The notes: generated by a model from the sequence alone, not told the origin. A stretch of DNA of 64,000 bases from Companilactobacillus bobalius (GCF_009764355.1 NZ_LNUA01000031.1:124001-188000); one strand, 5' to 3'. Shown: positions 43,681-52,326, numbered from the stretch's first letter. A program made the numbers and translations.

Positions 43681-43813
43681 TTAGGTAGCCTTGAAAGTCT
43701 TTATAATGGGCAAGTAATCGTTTTCTTGAAATTTTATAGAAAAATCGCTGATTGTACTTTTTTATTAGGCGGACTTAAAAAATAGTTTACATAGATTTAA
43801 AAAGCGGTAGAAT
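43681..43813 (+). promoter_or_regulatory. uspA-mntH promoter region with DtxR/MntR-like boxes
   Basis: A promoter TTTACA, 16 bp, TAGAAT (43786-43813) precedes uspA. Upstream lie TTAGGTAGCCTTGA (43681-43694) and TTAGGCGGACTTAA (43765-43778), both close to the DtxR/MntR dyad TTAGG-N4-CCTAA. Confidence 0.5.
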
Positions 43814-43876
43814 GGTCTTTGGAAAGACGGGTAGGACTTACTTGTCTGATAAAAATTAATTGGAGGAAAGAAACCA

Positions 43877-44317
43877 ATGTCAAAGCAAAATAACACATTT
43901 GAACGTGTCTTGGTTGGTGTTGATGATTCAGCTGATGCTCAATTAGCATTTAGATACGCTATGCATCGTTGCATCAAAGATAATTCAACTTTGATCATTA
44001 CTTCCATATTGGAAAGCGGAGATATGAATGTATATCAAGCCTTAACTAGAGATTATGTTCACGGTGAACGTAAAGATCTTGAAGAGCATATGCAAGAGTA
44101 TCGTAAAATTGCCTTGGATGCTGGAGTCCAAAAGGTCGAACTTGTAATTGGTGAAGGAGATCCTGGCGAGACAATCGTGAAAGATATCATTCCTACTGCC
44201 AAAGCTGACCTATTAGTAATCGGTTCGTTATCTAAGAAGGGGATTAGAAAGTACTTCGGTTCTCAAGCTGCATATATGGCGAAATATTCACCTATTTCAA
44301 TTATGATTATTCGCTAA
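43877..44317 (+). CDS. Universal stress protein, UspA family
   Basis: 146 residues with the alpha/beta UspA fold: VLVGVDDSADAQLAFRYAM at the start and an ATP-binding-type end GSLSKKGIRKYFGSQAAYMAKYSPISIMIIR (G-2x-G-9x-G(S/T)-like). Cytoplasmic. It precedes mntH by 30 bases and shares its promoter, an arrangement seen in other lactobacilli, so a role in manganese homeostasis under stress is likely. Confidence 0.88.
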   Translation: MSKQNNTFERVLVGVDDSADAQLAFRYAMHRCIKDNSTLIITSILESGDMNVYQALTRDYVHGERKDLEEHMQEYRKIALDAGVQKVELVIGEGDPGETIVKDIIPTAKADLLVIGSLSKKGIRKYFGSQAAYMAKYSPISIMIIR

Positions 44318-44347
44318 AACCAAATTTAAATATAAGGGGAGATTAAT

Positions 44348-45988
44348 ATGGCTGAAAAGCGTAAATTAATCCAATATGCCAATGGTCCTTCACTAGAAGA
44401 AATCAATGGTACAGTCGATGTTCCAAAGGACAAAGGCTTTTTCAAAACTCTACTTGCATACTCAGGTCCAGGAGCTTTAGTTGCCGTTGGTTACATGGAT
44501 CCAGGTAACTGGTCAACATCAATCACCGGTGGTCAAAATTTCCAATACCTATTAATGTCAGTTATTCTCTTGTCTAGTTTAATTGCCATGTTGTTACAAT
44601 ATATGGCTGCTAAACTAGGCATCGTGAGTAAGATGGATTTGGCACAAGCAATTCGTGCTAGAACAAGTAGATCATTAGGAATCGTTTTATGGATTTTAAC
44701 TGAGTTCGCTATTATGGCGACAGATATTGCTGAAGTTATCGGTGGTGCGATTGCTTTGTACCTATTATTCAATATTCCATTAGTAATCGCTGTATTTATC
44801 ACCGTTGGTGATGTTTTAGTACTGTTATTATTAACTAAGATTGGTTTCAGAAAAATTGAAGCTATCGTTGTATGTTTAATTCTTGTTATTTTATTCGTAT
44901 TCGTATACCAAGTTGCACTATCAGATCCTAACTGGGGCGCTGCCTTTGCTGGATTAGTTCCAACAGGTAAGACCTTCGCTACACATCCAACAATTGGTGG
45001 ACAATCACCATTGCAAGGTGCTCTAGGAATCATTGGTGCCACAGTTATGCCTCATAACTTGTACTTACATTCAGCTATTTCTCAAACAAGAAAAGTTGAT
45101 CATGCTGATGAAAAATCAGTTGCACAAAACGTACGTTTCTCAGCTTGGGATTCAAATATTCAATTAACAGCCGCATTCTTTGTTAATGCTTTGCTATTGA
45201 TCATGGGTGTTGCCGTCTTCAAGAGTGGTGCCGTTAAAGATCCATCATTCTTCGGTTTATACCAAGCTCTATCAGATACATCAACACTAAGTAATGGCGT
45301 TTTGATTGCCGTTGCTAAATCAGGTATCCTTTCAACATTGTTCGCTGTAGCTTTGTTAGCTTCAGGTCAAAATTCAACAATTACAGGTACACTTTCAGGA
45401 CAAGTTATCATGGAAGGTTTCGTTCATATGAAGATGCCTCTATGGTTACGTCGTTTAGTAACACGTTTGCTATCAGTTATTCCAGTTCTAATCTGTGTTA
45501 TGTTAACAAGTGGTAAGAGTTCAATTGATGAGCACGTGGCTTTGAATGATTTAATGAACAACTCACAAGTCTTCTTAGCCTTCGCCTTACCATTCTCAAT
45601 GTTGCCATTACTATTAATGACCGACAGTGTTACTGAAATGGGTAAGAAATTTAAGAACGCAGTCTGGATCAAAGGATTCGGTTGGTTCTCAGTTCTAGCC
45701 CTAACAGGATTAAACCTTTACGGATTGCCAGATCAAATCAAGGCTTTCTATGGAGATGGAATTACAGCAGCACAATCAACACAAGCCGACATCATCGCCT
45801 GGGTATTAATCGTAGCCGTAGTAGCCTTACTAGTATGGACATTGGTTGATATGCACAAAGGTAATGAAAGATTGAAGACAGAATTAGCAAGTGAACACGT
45901 ATCATCAACATATGAACACTTGGCTAAACTATCAAGAGAAGCCGGTTCAGAAGCTGAATTCGATAAAGAAGCAGTCGCAGAAAGATAG
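44348..45988 (+). CDS. mntH: Nramp-family manganese/divalent-metal transporter
   Basis: 546 residues with about 11 helices. The metal-binding DPGN (51-54) of TM1 and MPH (near 230) of TM6 are intact, so it is a proton-coupled Mn2+ importer; Mn2+ is the main superoxide defence of many lactobacilli. The C-terminal tail (about 30 residues, charged, ending EFDKEAVAER) is longer than in short homologues. Its codon use is cleaner and more optimised than its neighbours', suggesting high expression. Followed directly by a repeat element and then a terminator. Confidence 0.93.
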   Translation: MAEKRKLIQYANGPSLEEINGTVDVPKDKGFFKTLLAYSGPGALVAVGYMDPGNWSTSITGGQNFQYLLMSVILLSSLIAMLLQYMAAKLGIVSKMDLAQAIRARTSRSLGIVLWILTEFAIMATDIAEVIGGAIALYLLFNIPLVIAVFITVGDVLVLLLLTKIGFRKIEAIVVCLILVILFVFVYQVALSDPNWGAAFAGLVPTGKTFATHPTIGGQSPLQGALGIIGATVMPHNLYLHSAISQTRKVDHADEKSVAQNVRFSAWDSNIQLTAAFFVNALLLIMGVAVFKSGAVKDPSFFGLYQALSDTSTLSNGVLIAVAKSGILSTLFAVALLASGQNSTITGTLSGQVIMEGFVHMKMPLWLRRLVTRLLSVIPVLICVMLTSGKSSIDEHVALNDLMNNSQVFLAFALPFSMLPLLLMTDSVTEMGKKFKNAVWIKGFGWFSVLALTGLNLYGLPDQIKAFYGDGITAAQSTQADIIAWVLIVAVVALLVWTLVDMHKGNERLKTELASEHVSSTYEHLAKLSREAGSEAEFDKEAVAER

Positions 45989-46090
45989 AGAGCGAAGTAA
46001 GAGCGGTCAGCCTCTGAGGATGTGCCTTGGAATTGCCCGTCATACTTGAGAAACTCATTTTTACTATATTTCCAAGAACCATAGTTATCA
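45987..46090 (+). repeat. Interspersed palindromic repeat, short copy
   Basis: It starts in the stop codon of mntH (AGAGAGCGAAGTAAG). It shares both ends with the 155-bp element at 50262 (GCGGT-AGCCTC-GAGGAT at the left, ACTATATT-CCAAGAAC and GTTATC at the right) but lacks most of the middle. Confidence 0.7.
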
Positions 46091-46126
46091 AAAAATAGAA
46101 TTTAGAAGATATGAAACGTTAAAACA

Positions 46127-46163
46127 AAAATGGCTAGAAAATGATAAGTTTTCTGGCCATTTT
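46127..46163 (+). terminator. Terminator of uspA-mntH
   Basis: AAAATGGCTAGAAAA pairs with TTTTCTGGCCATTTT (one wobble). Confidence 0.85.
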
Positions 46164-46229
46164 GCTATATCAAATATTAAAATTAAATACAACGGATGAT
46201 TTGAATTTCTTATATGGAGAGAAAATATA

Positions 46230-47672
46230 ATGGACAATCAAAACAAAATTAAAAATATTGATAATACTATTCAAGAATTTATTAACTCATCTTTTAAAAG
46301 CTCTAGTTTACTTGAAAATGTATTGAAACAATACAAAGAATTGAACGACAATCAAAAGAATGTCATAGAAAAAAGAATGTATGTCATTTATCGGGGAAAG
46401 TTTGGTTTCCTTTTTTCGAATTCCTTTTATAAAGAAACACTTTTTTGGATGTATAAAACGATGCAGCATGAAAGATTTTCTAAAGAACTTAAAGAAAATA
46501 AAAGTGCATTTTTATCAGAAGCAGTAAAAACTTTGCTGATTTTATATCTAGAAGACAGGGAAAGTAATAAATTAATTCAGGCAAAAGAATACTTTGAACA
46601 ATTGGAAAAAATTGGAGTATTCGATGAGCAGACTCAAGATATTTATAGCGAAGATACTAAAATTTTATATGCTATAAGGGATAATGGACTATGGACGGAA
46701 ACAAATTTAACGGTGCCAATAGCAATGAATAGCACATTAGAGCCCGTTAAAGTTTTTCTTCAACAAGATGAATTAGTTGCTAGTGTTTCTTGTACTAGAG
46801 GAGCTAATAATTCTATTATTCAAACAAATGGTAATGTTACTAGATTTCAGGATAGAGAATCTATAGTTAGCAATTCTAAATGGACTGTAAAAATAAATAA
46901 TTATTTATCTTGTGAGAAAAACAGCTCTAAAGATAAAACTGCATCAGTAATGCAAGAGATTGTATGTAAATCGATTAATTTGGTTATTGATCAGTATAGA
47001 CAAAAGACGGGTGAGTATTGGATTAAAAGAATTTATCCTTCAATGATAGGAATGCATTCTATTAAATATGGTGCTATGGATACTGTGTTTAGAAATATAC
47101 CAATGTATGATAGAGGAACGTATGAAATATCCCCTAATGTAGAAACATTAAGTCTCTCTGATATATATGAGTCCAACTCGTCGCCACTATATGAAAAGCT
47201 TTATTTAGATGCGAAGGCTTATTTACTTATTGAGGAATTGGGTGAAAGCGTATTGTTATTAAATATGGCATTTGAAAATTTTACATACGAAGTTATCTGT
47301 CCTTGTATAGAAAAAATTAGTAAGGGAAAATATGCAAAAAATTTTTATTATGGAGTAAAAAAATATGATGATTATTTTTTGAAAGATTATATAACTGAAG
47401 AAGAATATAAAGAGGCTGTTTCAAAGAAAATCATTAAAGCAAGTGGAACATCAATGTATGCTATATACAAAATACTTTGGAATGAGTCATCCAAAGTATC
47501 TAGTAGAGTTTCAAAAACAAAAATGAATAAATTGATTTCATGTATACGTGATAATAGAAATGAGTTTTCACATGGTAGTTCTAATACAAAAAAGATTTAT
47601 TTCAATAAAGTTAAAGAACAGTTAGATGCATTTCAAGAATTAATTGAGGTTTGTAGTATACAATGTGACTAA
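46230..47672 (+). CDS. HEPN-motif protein, candidate standalone defence RNase
   Basis: 480 residues, strongly AT-rich compared with both neighbours. The C-terminal helical domain ends in CIRDNRNEFSHGS, the R-N-x3-H signature (R443 to H448) of HEPN ribonucleases. The preceding segments LLIEELGESVLLLNMAFENFTYEVI (about 330-355) form the other HEPN helices. The N-terminal 300 residues are not recognised; a beta-rich stretch at about 165-235 could be a sensor. The general plan (sensor plus C-terminal HEPN) recalls ApeA-type abortive-infection proteins. Single gene with GGAGAG as ribosome site. Signs of horizontal transfer: base composition and lack of functional link to its neighbours. Confidence 0.6.
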   Translation: MDNQNKIKNIDNTIQEFINSSFKSSSLLENVLKQYKELNDNQKNVIEKRMYVIYRGKFGFLFSNSFYKETLFWMYKTMQHERFSKELKENKSAFLSEAVKTLLILYLEDRESNKLIQAKEYFEQLEKIGVFDEQTQDIYSEDTKILYAIRDNGLWTETNLTVPIAMNSTLEPVKVFLQQDELVASVSCTRGANNSIIQTNGNVTRFQDRESIVSNSKWTVKINNYLSCEKNSSKDKTASVMQEIVCKSINLVIDQYRQKTGEYWIKRIYPSMIGMHSIKYGAMDTVFRNIPMYDRGTYEISPNVETLSLSDIYESNSSPLYEKLYLDAKAYLLIEELGESVLLLNMAFENFTYEVICPCIEKISKGKYAKNFYYGVKKYDDYFLKDYITEEEYKEAVSKKIIKASGTSMYAIYKILWNESSKVSSRVSKTKMNKLISCIRDNRNEFSHGSSNTKKIYFNKVKEQLDAFQELIEVCSIQCD

Positions 47673-47692
47673 GGTGACTGTGTGTTGAATCT

Positions 47693-48103
47693 TTAAATCA
47701 AAATACCATCACAATGATCAACTTCATGTTGAATAATTTGAGCAATGAAGTCAGAGAACTCTTGTGTATGTTCTTTGAAATTAACATCTAAATACTTAAC
47801 CGTAATATTTTTATAACGTTTAGTAGGACGTTCACCGTCAAGAGAAAGACAACCTTCAGAAGTGTGATAGGGATTCTGCATACTTATAATAGAAGGATTT
47901 ATCATAGGAACATTCATTATTCCCATAGAAAAGGCGATGATACGTTTGTTGACGCCAATCATGTTGGCTGCCATACCGACACAGTTTTCGGAATGTGATT
48001 GTAGAGTGTCGAGTAGATCTTGAACGACTTGAGAATCATTTTTAGTGGCTAATTTGGATTTTTGACTGAGAAGTGCTTGGTCGTGGTTTATTGGTTTAAT
48101 CAT
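47693..48103 (-). CDS. Peptide deformylase-like protein with altered motif I
   Basis: 136 residues from ATG 48103 (CTAGGAG upstream). The EGCLS (83-87) and HEVDH (126-130) motifs with their Cys and two His metal ligands are intact. Motif I, normally G-x-G-x-A-A-x-Q, reads V-G-M-A-A-N-M, so the oxyanion-hole Gln is Met48. True deformylases in this group are usually 180-190 residues. This is likely a second, short PDF paralogue with reduced or changed activity; the housekeeping def gene would be elsewhere. Confidence 0.75.
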   Translation of the reverse strand: MIKPINHDQALLSQKSKLATKNDSQVVQDLLDTLQSHSENCVGMAANMIGVNKRIIAFSMGIMNVPMINPSIISMQNPYHTSEGCLSLDGERPTKRYKNITVKYLDVNFKEHTQEFSDFIAQIIQHEVDHCDGILI

Positions 48104-48215
48104 AATTAAACTCCTAGAATAGAATGTTCTCATTATAAGCGATGAAAGATAGTAGATTCAAGCAACAAACGGCTATAATGAGGGTAGTTAATCAATTCAG
48201 AGGAGCGTGGAACCA

Positions 48216-49028
48216 ATGAATCTATTATTTGCGATTGATGATCGTGTCGTCGATCAACTACTAACAGTCTTATACTCAATCAAACGTAATACCTCCGCAA
48301 CCAGTTTTTCCGTATATGTGATTCAAGATAAGAAATTAACTCATACCCAAAGGATTATCCAGGTCTGTAAGAAACTCAAGATGACCTATCATCCAATCAT
48401 TGTTTCCAATACCCATTTCGACAAGGCACCAGTGACCGACCGCTATCCGAAGACAATTTATTATCGCTTGCTGGCCTACGAGTATCTACCCAAGAATCTG
48501 AAGCGAGTACTCTACCTCGATACCGACGTTTTAGTGATCAATGATTTGAAAAAATTATATAACATGGACTTCGACGGTTACTGGTACGCAGCCGCTAGTC
48601 ACATCGCACTGGATGTAACTGATTCATTAAATAAGATCCGTTTAGGTAACTTTGATACCGATGGCTATTACAATTCTGGAGTCATTTTGATGAACCTGCC
48701 GGAAGAACGAGAACATGTCAAAGCTGAAGATATTTATGGCTACATCAGAATTAAGAATCTAGCACTGTTCTTACCAGATCAAGATATCTTGAATGGACTC
48801 TATGGACAGCACATCAAAAAGATTCCCGATGAACTCTACAATTACGATGCTCGAATGAATCCACTCTATTACACCAAGAGTAACGGCGTCTGGGATATTG
48901 ATTGGGTAATTGAACATACCTCAATCTTACATTTCTGTGGGCGGGATAAACCTTGGAAGTCAGATTACAAAGAACGCTTCTCCGGATTGTACAAACATTA
49001 TGCACATGTTGCCAAAAGCTTACATTAG
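48216..49028 (+). CDS. Family 8 glycosyltransferase
   Basis: 270 residues. NLLFAIDD at the start, the metal-binding DxD in RVLYLDTDVLVIND (about 100-110), YNSGVILMNL, and the C-terminal ILHFCGRDKPW are all GT8 signatures (galactosyl/glucosyltransferases using UDP-sugars, retaining). Cytoplasmic. The ATG at 48216 is preferred over GTG 48207 by spacing from AGAGGAG. It probably decorates a wall or surface glycan; no partner genes are adjacent. Confidence 0.85.
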   Translation: MNLLFAIDDRVVDQLLTVLYSIKRNTSATSFSVYVIQDKKLTHTQRIIQVCKKLKMTYHPIIVSNTHFDKAPVTDRYPKTIYYRLLAYEYLPKNLKRVLYLDTDVLVINDLKKLYNMDFDGYWYAAASHIALDVTDSLNKIRLGNFDTDGYYNSGVILMNLPEEREHVKAEDIYGYIRIKNLALFLPDQDILNGLYGQHIKKIPDELYNYDARMNPLYYTKSNGVWDIDWVIEHTSILHFCGRDKPWKSDYKERFSGLYKHYAHVAKSLH

Positions 49029-49037
49029 TAGGCTTTT
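49014..49037 (+). terminator. Terminator of the GT8 gene
   Basis: AAAAGCTTAC pairs with GTAGGCTTTT (one wobble); the stop codon is in the loop. Confidence 0.75.
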
Positions 49038-49053
49038 TTTATTTTGCCTAAAT

Positions 49054-49096
49054 TTTATATCAAAGTGATATCACTTTGATATAAAGGTGCTATAAT
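49054..49096 (+). promoter_or_regulatory. 32-bp perfect palindrome and -10 box of the RHH gene
   Basis: Positions 49054-49085 are an uninterrupted palindrome (half-site ATATCAAAGTGAT extended by TTT/AAA). TATAAT follows at 49091-49096, only seven bases before the ATG. The palindrome covers the -35 area, so the RHH protein itself is the obvious ligand. Confidence 0.75.
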
Positions 49097-49102
49097 ACAG
49101 AT

Positions 49103-49426
49103 ATGGCAGATAAGATGATTGCATTAAGACTAGATAAAGATTTGTACGACCGAATAGCAGAAGATGCAGGTCGTGAGAATCGTAGTGTTAATAATTATAT
49201 TGTCACCAAATTGAGTGAAGCTGTACCTACAAATAACCTCGAACAGCGCCAAATTGTAGGGTCTATCGTCAGAGGGGATAAGATCAACATGGCAAACGAC
49301 TTGGTCGAGGTTAAAGGTATCTACTATCGCTATGATTTACTGGCAAACGATTCAGTTAACACCCAACGTAATTATCAGGTTATTAAAGCAAATGGTAATA
49401 TCCTGACAATACAGGAATTAAAATAG
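49103..49426 (+). CDS. Ribbon-helix-helix regulator with C-terminal extension
   Basis: 107 residues. The N-terminal 45 residues (MIALRLDKDLYDRIAEDAGRENRSVNNYIVTKL) are an Arc/CopG-type RHH domain. The C-terminal 60 residues form an unrecognised beta-rich part. No ribosome site precedes the ATG and the -10 is only six bases away, so the mRNA is probably leaderless. The gene for an SPFH protein follows by 18 bases and should share its transcript and control. Confidence 0.75.
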   Translation: MADKMIALRLDKDLYDRIAEDAGRENRSVNNYIVTKLSEAVPTNNLEQRQIVGSIVRGDKINMANDLVEVKGIYYRYDLLANDSVNTQRNYQVIKANGNILTIQELK

Positions 49427-49444
49427 AAAAGTAGGCGGGGAATA

Positions 49445-50263
49445 ATGTTTGGATTTAAGGTAGTGCGTCAAAATCATGTAGGATTGGTTGAAACTTTGGG
49501 GAGATACAAGCGTGAAGTTAACGCTGGTTTGAGTTTTTACATTCCCATTTTTCAAAAAGTTAGAATAGTGGACCTTGCAATGATACCGTTGTCCTTAAAA
49601 GGATATTCCGTTATTACCAAAGATAACGCTGAAGTACAGACAAACGTTACATTAAATTATCACGTTACCGATGCGCGTAAATTCGAATATGAAAACAGCA
49701 ACTCAGTTGAATCAATGGTGCAATTAGTCCGTGGACACTTACGTGATATTATCGGTAAGATCGACTTGAACGAAGCACTAGGGTCAACCTCAAAGATCAA
49801 CGCAGATTTAGCCGCAGCAATCGGGGATTTGACTAATACCTACGGAATCAAAGTAGACCGTGTAAATATCGATGAATTGAAACCATCAGCTTCCATCACC
49901 GAATCAATGGAGAAACAAATCAGAGCTGATCGTGAGAAGACAGCCGCCATTGCTAAAGCAAATGGTGAAGCCAGAAGTATTGAAATTGAAACAAAAGCCA
50001 GAAACGATGCGACCGTCTCAACAGCCAAAGCCGAAGCAGCTGCAACCATCGCCAGAGCCGATGCCAAAGCATACGAAATCAAGAAGTTGAATGACATGTT
50101 AGCATCAGCCGACAATAAATACTTCACAGATCAACAAATCCAAGCATTCGCAGCCTTGGCAGAATCTTCAAGTAATACCGTTGTGATGAGTAAAGAAGAT
50201 ATCGGAAAGTTCTCCGAAATCCCCGTTACCGCACAAGTTATGAATCAGATTAGTAAAAAGTAG
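49445..50263 (+). CDS. SPFH/prohibitin-family protein
   Basis: 272 residues. The SPFH (band 7) domain is at about 3-165 (VRQNHVGLVETLGRYKREVNAGLSFYIP start, TVTLNYHV-like core). An Ala/Glu/Lys-rich coiled coil with DREKTAAIAKANGEA, typical of stomatin/HflK-type proteins, is at about 165-225. There is no N-terminal membrane helix, so it may attach to membranes through partners or hydrophobic edges. It probably scaffolds membrane microdomains or stress responses. Cotranscribed with an RHH regulator. The stop codon merges with the start of a repeat element. Confidence 0.85.
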   Translation: MFGFKVVRQNHVGLVETLGRYKREVNAGLSFYIPIFQKVRIVDLAMIPLSLKGYSVITKDNAEVQTNVTLNYHVTDARKFEYENSNSVESMVQLVRGHLRDIIGKIDLNEALGSTSKINADLAAAIGDLTNTYGIKVDRVNIDELKPSASITESMEKQIRADREKTAAIAKANGEARSIEIETKARNDATVSTAKAEAAATIARADAKAYEIKKLNDMLASADNKYFTDQQIQAFAALAESSSNTVVMSKEDIGKFSEIPVTAQVMNQISKK

Positions 50264-50416
50264 AGAGAGCGGAGTGAGGGCGGTTAGCCTCCGAGGATTT
50301 GCCTAAGTACTGAAATCGCACGCGGATTTTGCGGGCAATTTCAATACTGTAGCAAACCGGAAGAGGTTGCCCTCACGCAGCTCGTTTCCACTATATTGCC
50401 AAGAACATTGGTTATC
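50262..50416 (+). repeat. Interspersed palindromic repeat, full copy
   Basis: A 155-bp long imperfect hairpin: GTGAGGGC...CCTC pairs with GAGG...GCCCTCAC, and GGATTTGC...TACTGAAAT pairs with ATTTCAATACTG...GCAAACC, with a GC-rich apex. It begins in the stop codon of the SPFH gene. The related copy at 45987 begins in the stop codon of mntH. Confidence 0.75.
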
Positions 50417-50437
50417 TAAATAAAGAACCGCTCAAGA

Positions 50438-50466
50438 TTGCAAAAAGAATAATCATCATTTATAAT
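50438..50466 (+). promoter_or_regulatory. Promoter of the antisense (antitoxin) RNA
   Basis: TTGCAA, exactly 17 bp, TATAAT. No coding frame follows; a terminator lies about 100 bases downstream. Confidence 0.75.
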
Positions 50467-50472
50467 ATTTAT

Positions 50473-50573
50473 GTAATCGAAAAGAGACCACAGGAATATG
50501 GCTCCCGTGATCTCAATCATGACTCGAAAAATTTCGTTGGTTGGCTAACCCTAGTGGTTAGCTTTTTTTATTA
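50473..50573 (+). ncRNA. Putative type I antitoxin RNA
   Basis: A transcript of about 100 bases is predicted from the promoter at 50438-50466 to the terminator GCTAACC-ctagt-GGTTAGC plus T-run (50544-50569). It is antisense to the 3' end of the small hydrophobic reading frame on the minus strand, including its stop codon. The 3'-overlap arrangement matches Bacillus txpA/ratA-type loci. Confidence 0.6.
50484..50514 (-). terminator. Terminator of the toxin mRNA
   Basis: GAGACCACAGGA and TCCCGTGATCTC form a 12-bp stem with wobbles; on the minus strand it is followed by TTTT. It gives the toxin mRNA about 70 bases of 3' UTR complementary to the antitoxin RNA. Confidence 0.6.
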
Positions 50574-50672
50574 TCCAATAGGCCACTGCAAAAAATATGC
50601 AGGCGATACCTAGTTGAACAACGGATTCTGCGAAAGCAAACACAGCCCAACGCACCTTATCATTTCACTCAT
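50551..50672 (-). pseudogene. Small hydrophobic type I toxin, apparently frameshifted
   Basis: ATG at 50672 has a perfect GGAGGG site but reads only 20 codons (MSEMIRCVGL...). One base out of phase, from 50655, a 34-residue frame reads RWAVFAFAESVVQLGIACI...AYWIIKKANH, a single membrane helix with a basic end like type I toxins. One base lost between codons 6 and 7 would explain the split. A TATACT box lies near 50710 on this strand. Toxin activity is probably lost unless frameshifting occurs. Confidence 0.55.
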
Positions 50673-50819
50673 AGTTAACCCTCCATTTCTCCAGTAATCG
50701 AGAGGGAGTATACTACTTGTTTTTAAAGCCACTAAAGTCAATAAAGAGAAATGACCCTTTACGACTCTAGCTTGAGTATAACTAAATAAATCAAACTTTT
50801 AAAATTTGATTTGTGATAA

Positions 50820-51488
<669 letters not shown>

Positions 51489-51495
51489 TATTAGA

Positions 51496-51529
51496 ATGAT
51501 ATACGAGAACATCGTATATCATTTTTTTT
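51496..51529 (+). terminator. Terminator between padA and padR
   Basis: Perfect 11-bp stem ATGATATACGA/TCGTATATCAT with a T-run. Partial read-through would feed padR. Confidence 0.9.
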
Positions 51530-51538
51530 GGAGGAATT

Positions 51539-52054
51539 ATGCCTAAGAGACGAATTTTGCCATATGTATTGCTTGGATTGATAAACAATAAAGGCAAGTT
51601 ATCCGGATACCAAATCAGTCAAGAATTCAAAAATGAAGTTGGCGAATTTTGGCGTGCATCACACAGTCAGATTTATCCCGAACTAGCTCGTATGAAAGAG
51701 GACGGTTGGTTAATTGATCAAGAAGATGGTAAATCAACTTACTATCAAATTACTGAAGTCGGCCATGGAGTTTTGCGTGCCTGGATGGAAGAACCACTGC
51801 AAGCAGATGAGGACTTGTTCTCGCTAAAAATGTACTTTGTATTGGATGAAACAGATCCGCTGATGAAGAAACTGATTTTTGAAGAGTTAAAAATTAATCA
51901 GGATAAGTATGCTCATTTGCAAATACGACTCCAAACAGTATTTTCCAATCAGCAACAAATAAAAAATAATTATGGTCACTATTTGATTTTGACGCGTGCT
52001 ATCGAACGAGAAAAAAATCATATTGAGTGGTTAAAACGAGAAAGCGACGTTTAA
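51539..52054 (+). CDS. padR: PadR, phenolic-acid-responsive repressor
   Basis: 171 residues: winged HTH (YVLLGLINNKGKLSGYQISQEF, SHSQIYPELARMKEDGWL) and a C-terminal helical dimerisation domain (Vir_C-like). It represses padA until phenolic acids are present. It lies 50 bases after padA, behind a terminator, with GGAGG as ribosome site, so low expression by read-through is likely. Confidence 0.92.
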   Translation: MPKRRILPYVLLGLINNKGKLSGYQISQEFKNEVGEFWRASHSQIYPELARMKEDGWLIDQEDGKSTYYQITEVGHGVLRAWMEEPLQADEDLFSLKMYFVLDETDPLMKKLIFEELKINQDKYAHLQIRLQTVFSNQQQIKNNYGHYLILTRAIEREKNHIEWLKRESDV

Positions 52055-52326
52055 TGACGTCCTTTTTTTGTACAATTGAACTTGACTCCCGATATATTTG
52101 AACATACAAAGATGAATGAACCGGTTCGAATATAGTTATTCTTTTTTATTAATAGCCTAACTAACTATTAATAATAGGAAGAAACACAAAAAATAAAAAT
52201 AATAAGTCTCCATTAATATGTCATTTCATAGGACTTTATACATGCTTTTTGTATTGCGCCGTGCATTTTTACAGTATCCAAGTTTTTGCTATTTTATATA
52301 TTAGTGGAGTTCGGGAGGAAATAATT
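52055..52326. other. Intergenic gap before Mor-like 3
   Basis: Holds a weak terminator of padR (GACGT/ACGTC then T-run near 52045-52071) and a 10-bp stem TTATTAATAG/CTATTAATAA (52146-52174). The stretch TGTATT...CCGTGCATTTTT near 52240-52260 resembles sequence before Mor-like 1 (20070-20097). No gene seen. Confidence 0.45.
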
